Positions 1-10,746 of a stretch of DNA of 64,000 nt are shown piece by piece. The position numbers and the translations under genes were made by a program. The stretch is from Cantharellus purpuraceus (lineage: Eukaryota > Basidiomycota > Agaricomycetes > Cantharellales > Hydnaceae). Location: the NCBI GenBank assembly GCA_025174535.1, contig JALBUN010000045.1, positions 1,302,001 to 1,366,000 of the forward strand. The letters run 5' to 3'. A model generated the notes under the pieces. That model saw nothing but the letters and a program-made list of their open reading frames with translations. It searched no databases and was not told the origin of the DNA. Position 1 is the first letter of the stretch. The number at the start of each line of letters is the position of its first letter.

Positions 1-1442
1 AACCCTTATGTCAAAACTTACCGGGACGCATTCGGAAGTTTCTGCGATCGACTTTACGACACTAACGACTGTTCCTGGAACAGTCAAGGTACACGGTGCA
101 CCAATACAAATCCTGGATCTACGTGCGAAGGATTCATTGCCTATGTCGATTCTATTGTCCTATCTAACCTTGTGTGAATCAGCCGGAATTATCGAGGGTG
201 CTAATGACAATCGAGGGAGAGGGCGTCAAGGTTCGTCGTAGTTAATCAGGATGTTATTCAGTAACAAGCAATGTGTTATATAGTCATCGCTGGTATGTTA
301 CCTAATTGCTGGTGAATCTCAGTCTTCTCATCTCTACCAGTTGCTCGCACATGTAATTTGATTTTCATCGTGTGTACATTATCCTTGATCGGCACAATTC
401 GTTTCCCTTACCTTTTATACGTAGGTACTAGACGTCCTAAAACCACTGAACGATAAGCGCATAATCGAGGGCGAGTTGGAAGGGTTCGGGATTCGCCTCA
501 ACAAGAAACCTCCATCAATAATTGTTCGCAAGAAAGACAAAGGAGGTATGTTCCTCTGGTCAATATAACATGCCCAACCTTCTTATGAGCCCCAGGCGTT
601 GCAATATCAAATACTGTGCCACTTACTAACATTGATCATGACGAGATCAAAGCTGTCCTCAGCGAGTTTAGAATCAGCAACGCAGATGTTGCAATTCGAG
701 AACCAAATTGCACAGCAGATGATCTTGTGGATGTTATAGAAGGAAATCGGTGAGGTAATTTTGTAATTTATACTAGTATCTCTTGCTCACTTGGCTTTCA
801 GCGTCTATATACCAGCAGTGTATGTTTTAAACAAGGTTCGAGGGTGTTGCAACGATATGACATTGTACTTATCTCCCTGTAGATTGACGCCATCTCTATT
901 GAGGAACTAGACCTCCTGTGTGTTCACTGGGCACATAATCCATTATCTGACTCACCTCGATTAGGTACAAGATTCCTAACTCGGTTCCCATCTCATCCAA
1001 GGAGTGGATGAATGTTGATGAGCTCATAGAGAAGGTGGGTGTCGCTATAGTATGCCTCACCGTTTATCTCATCCCTCGTGGGAAGATGTGGGACGCCCTC
1101 GATCTCGTCCGGGTGTATACCAAACCACGGGGTCAAGCACCGGATTATTCGTCACCTGTCGTGCTTAAGAGGGGCAAGTCTACCATTGAAGACTTCTGTA
1201 ATTCTATCCACAAGGAGATTGCCAAACAATTGAAATAGTGAGTACTGTAGTCAGCGCAATTTAGTTTGTTCAATGATATCATGCAGTGCGGTGGTGTGGG
1301 GATCTAGTGCTAAGCACGCTCGAGGTCAAAAAGTCGGTCCCGACCATGTACTGGAAGATGAAGACGGTCGGTGATAACACGCTATATCCAAATTGTTAAC
1401 TAATCACGCTTTCAATTAGTCGTTAATATTGTAAAGAAGTAA
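1..1442 (+). CDS. RBG1: DRG1/Rbg1-type developmentally regulated GTP-binding protein (5' partial)
   Basis: This is the C-terminal two thirds or so of an Obg/DRG-family GTPase, a translation-associated factor that works with a Dfrp/Tma46-type partner on ribosomes. The window opens inside the P-loop: the first codons read S-T-L-M-S-K, so the ATG at 8 is internal and the true start lies upstream. Visible are the switch I stretch FTTLTTVPG, the G3 motif D-L-P-G split by an intron (about 123-182), the G4 motif N-K/I-D split by another intron near 835-882, and a C-terminal TGS region ([20 protein letters not shown]). The last exon restores the ending DEDVVNIVKK with stop at 1440-1442. The tail [24 protein letters not shown] resembles DRG1 rather than DRG2. 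At least five short introns. Family certain, DRG1 assignment strong. Confidence 0.93.
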
Positions 1443-1477
1443 CATCACTCTTTGTATAAATAATGCCACATGGAACG

Positions 1478-3824
1478 CTACGTTCTCCGCAAGTATAAAT
1501 AGGACAATCGAATAAATCCCCACGACAATCCGAGGGAGCAGTACACACTGGTCAAAAGGAGCGGTAAAAAGGCGAGAGATGGTTTTCCACTCGCACCGAT
1601 AAGCGATACAACTATTTGGAGAACAGCAAAGCCGCCGATGTAAATCTTTTCTAACTGGTCGAGCACAACCGAAGGCAGCGTCGACGGGAACCTGGAGAGA
1701 AAATAGTTTGAACGGACTTCGAATGGCATGATAATGAATTACTCACTCATAAGTTTTGCGATTTAATGGTACTAAACACATTGCGCCCCAAAGGAGCGAG
1801 TACCCAATCTTGACAAAAGATTCTGAGACTTCATTAGTTCGATGAGACACTGCTCAGGTACGGATACTGCACCTGCTGGTGTAAATAGCAGCGGGAAAAG
1901 GCCGTAGATACCAGCAACGCTAACAATGAGGTAAGTGCGAAAGAGAGCGTGGCTATCACCGGCCAGCAAGCTGTAATATTGTCAGACATTCCAAGCAGCA
2001 GAATGGATTCAATACGCACCTCAACGGGACAAGGATCAGGAGGGCCGCCTTTTCGTGAACATGCCAACCGAACATGAAAGACGCGTAGCCACAGAGCGTC
2101 AGCGCCATTACAAAGGACTTGTATGTCGGCACGAGCCACAACTTGAGCAAAAAAATCTGCACTGATCAGTTTATAACGTGAACATAAGAGATACGTTGGA
2201 GGATTGTTGCGTACGATCTGGAAAGAGAGCGTTATAATAAAGGTATGGATAGGCTTGACATTGGGCAAGATTGCGAAGATGGTATCTCCAACAAGCCCGC
2301 GGGACGTGGAGGATACGCCTGTGAGGTTCACTGCCATATCAGACCCCGACTTGTTTACGTCTTGAATGCGAGGCGTTAGACCAGATGATGAGACGGTGTC
2401 GGTCGTGGCGTACGTACAGCGCAGCAATACCCTGTCCAGGGCAGTCACAAGAGCCCACGCATTAGGAGCCCAGTAGGCGTGATTAAGCCCCCGTGTAAAA
2501 GGGAACAGACGGGAGAGTACTTGAGTCGTTTGTCCAAGAAGGACAAACGGACCGAACGAAAGCACGAACACAAGGATAACTGCATTCGCTAGGGACAAGA
2601 AATTGAGCAAGTTCGGTCTTCCTGGATCGCATGTATTAGTGCTACAGCGGTGTAATGGAGTACGGAAGTGGCAAACCTTGAGGAGTCATGCAAAATGATC
2701 GGAGGAGGTAGACAAAGTATGCTGGCTGGGCGAGTTTATCCAGCTGAAGACCATAGTTGAAAAGCAGAACGCTCACTGCGATATACATGTAAATGTGCTT
2801 GAAATTCAAAAGAATTGCGAACAATAAGCCAGAGAGCCCATGATTCCCCTGAAGAAGTTTAGTTATTTTTCCTTGCGGTAGCAATATCCTACTCACATTT
2901 CGCGCAGCCAAGATAGACCATAGAAGAATGCCAAACATGAACCCATTGTATTGGAAGTGTATATGATCCACGATCAAAAACCCGGGATGCAGGAACAGAG
3001 AGATGGATATCATGCGTTGCACAGACGGATCCACAGCGCCGTGTATGAATCTGCCAGCCCACGAAATAATGAACCAAGTCATACACAAATAAAACCTACT
3101 ACGCACCGTAACAGAGCGGCTCCTGATACAAGCTCGGTCACAATGACGGTTGTCCGCTGGTACGCAACGACTGACCATGCGTCATAACGCAAATTATCGA
3201 GCGCGACAATGTTGGGGTCGATGAGGGAAGCGGGGATGGATAGGATGTACTCGAAATATGCAAAGAAGGGCGGATAATCCAATGCTGGAGGAATGTACCA
3301 AAGGGATTGGTTAATGTGATATGAATATAAAGACAGCGGCACGTAAACGAACTCCACTCCGAGGTTGTCTGTGAGACATGTCGGCAATATTAGTCTATTG
3401 ATTATTCCCCGGAATCTCAGGTCTACTCACATCATAATACCATTTGGACAATGGCAGCGAGTGCGTGATTGCAAGCCAATTCCGATGCACCTCAAAGTCC
3501 GTCGACCGACTGCCACACCACGCGTCATAAGCATCCAAGCAGATCAACAGATACAAGCATAAAAAGGCATGCATACTACGCGGGGAACAGCAGAACCTTT
3601 ATGATAGTGGACAGAATCAAGATATCCCCTTCTGTAGAATTCAAGTCTAAGCCGAAAAATGTGAAGGCGAATCTCGACTCGGATCGACGTCGCCGTTCTT
3701 TCAAGTTTGCATCCACGGGACGTGCACCTTCAGCATCGGGGTTTTCTGAAGAAAATGTGGTGCGTATATGTTAATCATCGACATCGACAGCAGTCGTGAC
3801 CTTGACCTTGCCTTTTGGATTCAT
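1478..3824 (-). CDS. ALG8: Dolichyl-P-Glc alpha-1,3-glucosyltransferase ALG8
   Basis: Polytopic ER membrane glycosyltransferase (ALG6/ALG8 family, GT57) that adds the second glucose to the lipid-linked oligosaccharide used for N-glycosylation. Hallmarks seen in order: [93 protein letters not shown] and [12 protein letters not shown]; these match ALG8 more closely than ALG6. Hydrophobic segments alternate throughout. An intron (donor GTAGTATG, acceptor GTGGCAG, about 3500-3570) joins LLFPA to RSTDF. The proposed start ATG at 3824 gives a 13-nt first exon (MNPK plus one base) spliced through a GC-AG intron (3746-3811) into the frame coding ENPDAEG; no GT donor in this exon has the required phase. 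The start is therefore the least certain part. VMA21 starts 74 bp away in the opposite direction. Confidence 0.92.
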
Positions 3825-3898
3825 TTCGCTGTCCGCTCAAGGTTGCGCGTCTACGTAATTGCGGGACGTGACTTTTCCTTTGGTGATTACTTTTCCTT

Positions 3899-4347
3899 AT
3901 GAGCGAGAAAGTCGTAGGTCCAAAGCTACAGGCGCAAGCAGCGCAGGGGTGTGTATAGGTTCTCGTCTCTACTGTTGCAACAAAACACTGACTCGTGGAA
4001 ATCGCGTGCCTTCATTCGTTTCAGGGGCGTACTCGCAAAACTCATCGCGTTCGCGGTGGCGCTAGCCGTCGTACCCATCGGAAGCTACTTCATCTCCCTC
4101 TCATATCTCTTCGACGGTGAATACTTTCTCCCCCTTTTCGCCTCTCACGACCTGTACTCACGACGACAATGACTTTAATCACACTACGCGCTCTCATAAA
4201 GGCAACACAACCTACTCCGCCATCACCGCCATCATCGCCGCCAACATCGTCCTCGTCTCCTACATCGTCGTCTCTGTATTAGAAGATGCGTCTGCAGATA
4301 AAACCTCCCAAGTTGGGAAACAATTCGAGAGTCGCAAAACTCGCTGA
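3899..4347 (+). CDS. VMA21: V-ATPase assembly factor VMA21
   Basis: Small ER membrane chaperone needed to assemble the V0 sector of the vacuolar proton pump. Three exons. Exon 1 starts at ATG 3899 and encodes MSEKVVGPKLQAQAAQG; a GT-AG intron ending before 4024 joins it to VLAKLIAFAVALAVVPIGS (first membrane span) and LSYLFDG; a second intron (about 4115-4200) leads to NTTYSAITAIIAANIVLVSY (second span). The hairpin of two spans and about 100-residue length fit the family. The protein ends S-R-K-T-R, with Lys at -3 and Arg at -4, a plausible variant of the C-terminal di-lysine ER-retrieval signal known for Vma21. The start was chosen because it is the only ATG that keeps frame with the spans. 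Confidence 0.88.
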
Positions 4348-4920
4348 GAGACGATGCTGTATCATCATGCGGCCACATCTCACGCCGCTGACAATGGGTC
4401 AAAACACACCTCGCGGAGACGTTACTAGCACTTCCACCCTAAACATGGAGGTTTCGAGGTTGATTTAATACCCCCCCCCCATATATTATGAGACGAACCG
4501 ATCACTCCACTGGACTATCTAGGGCTTTGCGACGGCGAGGTCGGGTGATGACGGTCACAGGTCTAAGGATGACATTCTGTGCCAGGAATAAAATGCTACA
4601 TGTCCGAGTACGAAAGAACTTATCACGCTGCCGTTTGACCCCACCTAACTTTTACATCAAACCTTGAGTTTGAGCCCGAGACTCGTGTCTATGGTATATA
4701 TGCCTCGAATTTAGCTTAACCCCAGGGTCTGTCAGTTCCGACGACTCGTATTGCTCGTAATCCTTGTTGGAGAACATGGTACAAATTGATGTTACCAACT
4801 ACGTGTATAATTACATGTAATGAAGCACGACAACACAAGAGTTGGGGTGGTATACAGTACCAATAAAGGTAAAGAAACAATGCAATCGCGATGACTAAAT
4901 AAAAAAAGCCCAGAAATTGT
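4348..4920. other. Intergenic region between two convergent 3' ends
   Basis: Shared 3' flank of VMA21 and the ribonucleotide reductase gene. It holds a run of ten C at 4471-4480 and AT-rich stretches suitable for 3'-end formation. A hydrophobic open frame on the minus strand (4716-4964) overlaps the terminal exon of the neighbouring gene out of frame and resembles no known family, so it is not called. Confidence 0.6.
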
Positions 4921-6429
4921 CTAGAAATCCTCCTCCAGCGTGCTGCAAGAGCCAGGGTCAACACTACACCCGAGTGGACATCTGGGGCACCACTTACAAT
5001 TGTTTTTCATTGACGGGCTCGCCGTCCTTTCCTGCTGCTGGGGTGGCAGACGAATTGTGCTTGACACCTGCCTTTGCATAATCCGACACACGCTTCTCGA
5101 AAAAGTTTGTCTTTCCCTGTAAAGAAATCATGTCCATGAAATCGAACTGCAGAGAGAGGCAATGAGTAAGGCAACTAGGCAACAGGGGTATCACGTACCG
5201 GGTTGGTGACTTTGTACACCTTCTCGTTACCAAGAGCAACAAGTAGACGATCTGCGACAAACTCAATGTACTGGTTCATTAGAGTCGAGTTCATGCCGAT
5301 TAAAGCGACAGGGAGCGCATCTGGTGATTAGTAGTCAGCCACAGCCGAAAGATGTGAAAAACTGAAACCTACCGGTCAAGAAGGTTTGCTCAATAGCAAC
5401 AGCCTCTGTGATGATCCTCCGGACGGTGTCGGGGTGTGGTCGCTTGCGGAGGTGGCTGAACAACAAGCATGCAAAGTCTGTGTGCATACCCTCATCACGG
5501 CTGATGAGTTCGTTGGAGAATGTCAGACCAGGCATAAGACCACGCTTCTTCAACCAGAAGATGGAAGCAAAGGAACCAGAGAAGAAGATGCCCTCAACGG
5601 CAGCAAAGGCTACTAGCCGTTCAGCAAAGGTGGAACGGTGGTCCGAGATCCATTTGAGGGCCCAGTCAGCCTTTTTCTTGATGCAGGGAATAGTCTCGAT
5701 GGCGTCAAAGAGATATTCGCGTTGTGTCGGGTCTTTGATATAAGTGTCGATGAGAAGCGAATAGGTTTCCGAGTGAATATTTTCCCTATGCGCCCTGATG
5801 AGAACGGACGGGAGGCCAGACACAACCACTCACATCATGATTTGGAAGCCGTAGAAACACCGCGCTTCAGCAGCCTGTACTTCATTGCTGAACCGCTCTA
5901 CAAGGTTTTCATTGACAATGCCGTCCGAGGCCGCGAAGAATGCGAGGACGTGCGAGATAAAGTGCCGTTCATTGTCATTGAGTTTGTTCTGCCAGTCGTG
6001 GAGGTCTTTGGATAGATCCATCTCCTCCGCAGTCCAAAAGGACGCCTCAGCCTTCTTGTACATCATCCAGATCTGCCAAATGACGCGTCAGAATGGTGAC
6101 CAACCAAGACACGATGTGACGCGACATACTTCGTGATATTGAATGGGGAACAAGACAAAACGACGCCGGGATTCTTTGAGTAGAGGCTCATCTTTCTCGT
6201 CGAGGTCGACATCGCCGACGAAGCGGAGTCGCGAAGGGTCAAGTTGCCCAGACTCGGCAGACGCGTCGTTCGCGTCCTGCTGCTCTGTGGCTGGGTCGTG
6301 CTTGCTTTTGGAGGCGAATGCAGGAGGCTTGACAGGGGCTGTAATGTTAAATTTTTCGAGAGTTGCGGCGACGTCTTTGCTGGGAGTGTTAAGGGGCATG
6401 CTAGGGGATGAGACTGCGGCAGGAGCCAT
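4921..6429 (-). CDS. RNR2: Ribonucleoside-diphosphate reductase small subunit (R2)
   Basis: Class Ia R2 subunit: houses the di-iron/tyrosyl-radical cofactor that drives reduction of ribonucleotides to deoxyribonucleotides. Start ATG at 6429. A Ser/Pro-rich N-terminus is followed by conserved blocks: [45 protein letters not shown] (radical Tyr region), [34 protein letters not shown] and [20 protein letters not shown], which carry the expected Asp/Glu/His metal ligands. Reading straight through the penultimate exon ends at VNEKQL, but a GT-AG intron (4943-4997, 55 nt) joins it to a 22-nt last exon (4921-4942) and yields the C-terminal QFTLEEDF. That heptapeptide type (FTL-acidic-DF) is the known docking tail for the large subunit. 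At least five exons. Confidence 0.96.
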
Positions 6430-6854
6430 TGAGGAGGGTGGCGGACGTGGTAAGAAGGGGGGAGGTGTCCGAGGGGGCGGGGGGGTGGAGGAGAGAGAGT
6501 CGAGAGTGAGGGTATTTACGCGGGATCTCGAGTTTTAACGGCCCACGATTAACCAAACAACAACAAACTAACGCGTCAACTCCGCCGAACAAGTCCACAG
6601 ACGCCTATAAGATGAAACGTCATATTATGTCAGCGAGCAGTGGGAATATGAAAAGTAAGATATTAAGAGAGGGTTGTGGAGGTGGAGAAATGCTGATATA
6701 GAATGGTTTGGGCTTGCGTAGCTTGGCTGTGGCTCGGGGATAGCGGTCGGAGGACGTGCCGGGGCGGTCCTCCCGGCAGGGAACGGCAACTTGCGGTGTC
6801 AAAGTGTGCCTTCAAGGAGAGGTGGGACTTTGTCTTTAGACTACCACGAACAGG
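6430..6854. promoter_or_regulatory. Divergent promoter of RNR2 and the unknown gene at 6855
   Basis: A 425-bp spacer between two start codons. It contains ACGCGTCA at 6571-6578, an exact copy of the MluI cell-cycle box that MBF binds upstream of S-phase genes, including ribonucleotide reductase, in ascomycete yeasts. A second copy (6083-6090) sits inside an RNR2 intron. G-rich low-complexity sequence lies just upstream of the RNR2 ATG. Function in this fungus is inferred. Confidence 0.5.
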
Positions 6855-7662
6855 ATGAGCACTCTCCCCTTCCAAGTCGACGACCTCATTGCCACCCTCA
6901 ACTCCACCAACATTGGTACAGAATCTCTCGAACTTGCAAGACTGCAGGCATGTCCGCCCACTCCTTCCATCCCTTATCCTCCCTCACATTTCCTCGCAGG
7001 CACAGCTTCAGCAGGCACTGCAAGCATATCCCCAAGGCGCACCTTTCCCCACCTCCCCCATCCAGTCCGCATACACACACGCCGCAGCGGCGCCAACCAA
7101 TACACCCACCACCCGCACCCCCTCCGGCTCTGTCTGGTTCGTCGACCCCACCCACCCACACCGACGGCGCAGCAGCAGTGGCGTCAGTGCCCGCCAGCGC
7201 GGCCGCGAGACCATCAGGGAGGTGGACGAGGACTTTTGGTGCCATGCCCATGCCGCCTCCGAGATGGATCAGGACGTCATGCAGGACGTCGAAGAAGAAG
7301 CCCAGGTCGACGAGTCGCTATATTATTCAGCCTCCGGCCACCCCTCGGCTTCCCCCACCTTTGGCAGCTCGCCCACCACGTACGCATTGACCGACCCCTT
7401 CCTGGCGCATCAGCTCCAAGCTGCGGAACAGCGCAGTCGGCAGCAGCCCTCCTTCTTTGCGCAGATCGCCACCGCGCAACAACACACATCTCCATTCTTC
7501 TCTACGGCACAACAGCATCAGCATCAGCAACCGCCTCCCTTGTCTGACGTGTCCGTCGGCTCGCAGCCCGCCTCAATTTTCCCCCCTTCCTCCCGCCCCG
7601 CCCGACACACGCTCACCATAGACACCGGCCCCCTCCTCATCGACGCTGCACCCCTTCGCTGA
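6855..7662 (+). CDS. Conserved-looking low-complexity protein of unknown function
   Basis: Not recognised. Two exons are proposed: ATG 6855 to 6947 (MSTLPFQVDDLIATLNSTNI and on to ARLQ), and 7000 to the stop at 7660-7662. They are joined by a 52-nt intron (6948-6999) with donor CAG|GCATGT and acceptor CTCGCAG, i.e. a GC-AG intron; the nearest GT donor shifts into a Pro/Arg-rich frame that looks non-coding. The product is about 250 residues: a short ordered N-terminus, then a Pro/Ser/Gln-rich disordered chain with an acidic patch (REVDEDFW, QDVEEEAQVDE) and a Gln/His-rich run. No membrane span or domain is visible. A nuclear or regulatory role would be a guess. Confidence 0.6.
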
Positions 7663-9553
7663 GCGTGTGCGCGGCGACAGTCCCTGCGGCCGTGGCTGTT
7701 ATCGAGACTGAGCGCTCCATGAGACCACACCCTGATCCGCCACCTCCGCCGCTATTAGTCCCGGCATCTACCGTCACCTCTTCCCTGTTTTCTACGTAGG
7801 GTATTTCTCAGCAACAGTCGCCCTATTCAGCGCGATATCTTCGTTCAGCGCGCCCTTCCCCGTCTACCATTTTACATATCAACATACCTCCCCTCCACCT
7901 CATGAATATGTATGTGTTCTGTACCTGTACGCCTTATTCTCTAATGATAGCATGCCATTATTGTTTATCATAACTATGCATTCCGATCCACCGATATATA
8001 TAAATGACTGTCAGCACTTCATAATACATTCTCCGGCGTTTATCTCGTGTGTTTCGCCTAATAAGAAGATCGGTGTGGCGTTGACAACAGAAGATCTAAA
8101 CAGGTGATGTATTGATGTGATGATTGCCCAGCCGTGATCTTGTTAGTTGGATCTAGGCGTGGTACGTAGGGGCATGTATTCCGAGTCGAGTGATATCATT
8201 CGATGGTACTCGATTGAGGCGGAAGAAAAGAAGGGGCCCCGCCGCTTGCAATTACATTATCTGAACCTTTCCTTTATGGGAAGCGGAACCTTTCACGTCA
8301 CGTTCCGCGCGCGGTGTCAGTCAGGAGTCTTTCAGCCTAGTGAGCGCAGTCCGGCGTGGGGCTGCGCGCGAGTGAGCTCTTGGCTGCCCATTCCTATACA
8401 AGTCGACTCTCATATCCGCGCACCCCTATACCTCATGCACACGCCGTATGTGCCAGCTTCTATTACTATATATCAACGAGCGAGTCACGAGTCTTTCTCC
8501 GTGGCTCATCCTGGCGTGGCCAGCCTCGGCTGGGGTGGATGGCGCGCGTGGTGACGACTACCGTACTGATATCATGAGCAGAAACAGACGCACACCCCCA
8601 GTGCCTGGGCACTCCAGCAACGGGATCCAAGCACTGCATCTGGGTCCCGCGCCATACGTGAGAAACGAACGTGAACATACCAGACTTGGACAGCCTGAGG
8701 TCCCCATGTCATGCAACTCACCTATTACGCCTCACGATATATACCAAGACCGCCTTGTAATTTGCTTGCGAAAGACAGCCTGGGGGTGCACCGTTGAAAA
8801 ACACGGCATCGATCAATACACTCCCAGTTGCCTGTTTGGTTGATTCTAAACTACATTTCCAAAGGGGATGAAGGGCTCGTCGTTAGTTGTCAGCGGCAGT
8901 CCGGGATCAGTGCTGGCACCGCTTGCTTATATGACCCGAGTTGCTCCTCATCCAACTTCTCCTCTTGCAAGGTGCTGGCATCGATTGGCAACCGAGCCCC
9001 CCGCTCAGTCCAACACTGAATTCTGCGGGCACAGCGCCCAAACCCTCCCCCCCCTCGCCCAGGCCCTTGGCAAACATGCACAGACTCGAGGCTAACCAGG
9101 GCTCGCATCTGTTCTCGGTCACGCTCCTTATTCGTCACTGATATCGCTGATGCATCATAGGTCCACCAGAAAAGTACACGCATGCAATGGAGGCGCGTCC
9201 CTTGACAGTCACTCGGGGCCCGACGCGCAGACCCATGGGAAAAGAACAGTAAAAAAGAACAAGAGATCCTTTACCACAGAAAGACATGTCCGCATATGAC
9301 ACCTGGGTACTCCTGAGCACCCTTGGCTACGCTAAGAGCCCAGCCGAAAGACCTCGAGACGTTTCATATGTGCGCTAGGCACCAGGGGAACACACGATTG
9401 CATATCGCACCGTTTCAACATGGTGGATGACAGTCAACTCCCGTCTACACCTATTATACTCAGCGCGTCTCCCGTAGGGTATGTAAAATGCCGACAAAGG
9501 GACCATGAAAAATAGCCGCGAAAAGGAACAGAATACAAGGGGCGCGTAGCAGA
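7663..9553. other. 1.9-kb region with no recognised gene
   Basis: The left part is the 3' flank of the preceding gene and is pyrimidine-rich up to about 7900. Several open frames exist on both strands (for example 8147-8554 plus and 8890-9183 minus), but none shows family similarity, a convincing exon chain or a composition like the neighbouring genes. No tRNA boxes, terminal inverted repeats or transposase motifs were seen. A non-coding transcript or an orphan gene cannot be excluded. Confidence 0.45.
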
Positions 9554-10746
9554 CTAGAAAAGGTCTTCTAGCGTCATTTGTTTCACAATATCCTGTCGGG
9601 AGGTATTGATAAGAGTTTCCTTTCCAAATTGAACGGGTCCTACCGTGTTCGTGACCATGTTTGAAAACTCCTCAAAGCTGAGCTTCCCGTCTCTGAAAAT
9701 GACGTGATTGTCAAATGACAGCAGAAACATGATGAAGACTCATCCGCACCCGTCCTTATCCGCTTCCATGATAGTCTTGTCAACAATTTGTTGCAGTTGT
9801 TGATCCTACTGTCATCAGATTTCGTAGACACTTCAGACAAGTCCGAACCTTACCTTCAAGTTGTTCCCAACCATCATTTTCAAAACGAGAAATAACTCCC
9901 CATTTGATATGTATTCGTCCCGATCCATGTCATACACCTTGAAGGCAACTGCCGGGTCACGCATATGAGAAATGCAACATGTTAAGGATACGTGGAAACG
10001 CACATCGTAGCTTTTCCTCCCGACCACCGCGACTGCTGAACGCACTTAGCCCTCCCACAAACTCTTGAAAATCCACAGTCCCTCCACCGCTGCATTTGAT
10101 GGATAAGATTAGCATTGAGTATATCCGACGCCCCCAGCGGCTTCATTCCACAACGATTACACGAGGGAGAGATATTCGACTTGAAATCAGGCCTATACGT
10201 TCGTACCATAGGTACTGTATTGGTGCCCAACGATATACCAGATGATATAACAGATGGGTATTTCTTTGGGCACCAATGCAGTACCTCCTATGGTACGAAC
10301 GTATAGGCCTGAATCCAAGTCGAATACCTCTCCATCTTTGGTACTTAAGACATCATATAGCGAAACGCATCACTCACTCCTCGTCAAATATTGCGATCAT
10401 TCGTGATGCGAGTGGGTTGTTCGCAATCTGCGGTATCTGCAGAAACTCATTCCGGTCTATTGACCCAGACCCATCACTTTACCACGCATCATCAGGTAAG
10501 ACCAGCATAACCACGTCAAGAGTGTGATCTGCACACCTGTCGAGCTTCATGAAGCGCTTCTTCAATCGCTCCAACTCATGGGCATTGACTGTGGGCGGTG
10601 CTTTAGAGAACGTAAGGCATCATAAGAGAGTGAGCGCACAGTTGGACTTCTTCTGCATGTCCTCCATAAACTGAGATGCTGGACGCCATGTGTGGGTAAT
10701 GCTGCTTCCAAACTAGCTGATCAAGAGACGTACGTGTTTGTCCCAT
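9554..10746 (-). CDS. CNB1: Calcineurin regulatory subunit B
   Basis: EF-hand regulatory subunit of the Ca2+/calmodulin-dependent phosphatase calcineurin, central to fungal stress signalling. Start ATG at 10746 encodes MGQT (N-myristoylation type), spliced to [13 protein letters not shown] and then [16 protein letters not shown]. Loop 1 reads D-G-S-G-S-I; loop 2 reads [12 protein letters not shown]; loop 3 is [12 protein letters not shown]; loop 4 is [13 protein letters not shown] (partly reconstructed across an intron). The ending [12 protein letters not shown] with stop at 9554-9556 is typical. Seven or so exons. Two oddities: loop 3 carries Glu where Gly is nearly invariant (codon 9914-9916), and the intron between loop 2's DED and GGGTVDF is 288 nt (10090-10377) and contains a large inverted repeat. 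MSS1 starts 206 bp away on the other strand. Confidence 0.94.
10163..10336. repeat. Long imperfect inverted repeat inside a CNB1 intron
   Basis: Left arm 10163-10230 (68 nt) and right arm 10266-10336 (71 nt) are reverse complements apart from five substitutions and one 3-nt gap; they flank a 35-nt AT-rich loop. The best core pairs GGCCTATACGTTCGTACCAT without mismatch. Transcribed in the CNB1 pre-mRNA it would fold into a hairpin of about 70 bp. Each arm can be read as an open frame in the same phase ([12 protein letters not shown] versus [13 protein letters not shown]), and the 3-nt gap keeps that frame. No target-site duplication or terminal motif marks it as a complete transposon. Confidence 0.9.

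Noticed and set aside
4471..4480. Run of ten C as a possible regulatory or structural element
   Set aside because: A short homopolymer in a 3' flank, most simply replication slippage or a sequencing-sensitive site.
4716..4964. Hydrophobic minus-strand open frame suggesting a small membrane protein
   Set aside because: It overlaps the terminal exon and intron of RNR2 in another frame and has no family similarity.
6791..7547. Pro/Arg-rich open frames overlapping the unknown gene at 6855
   Set aside because: These are out-of-frame readings of a GC-rich exon; the chosen frame has balanced composition and an acidic patch.
8147..8554. 135-codon plus-strand open frame in the gene-poor region
   Set aside because: Unsupported composition and no neighbouring exons; chance open frames of this size are common here.
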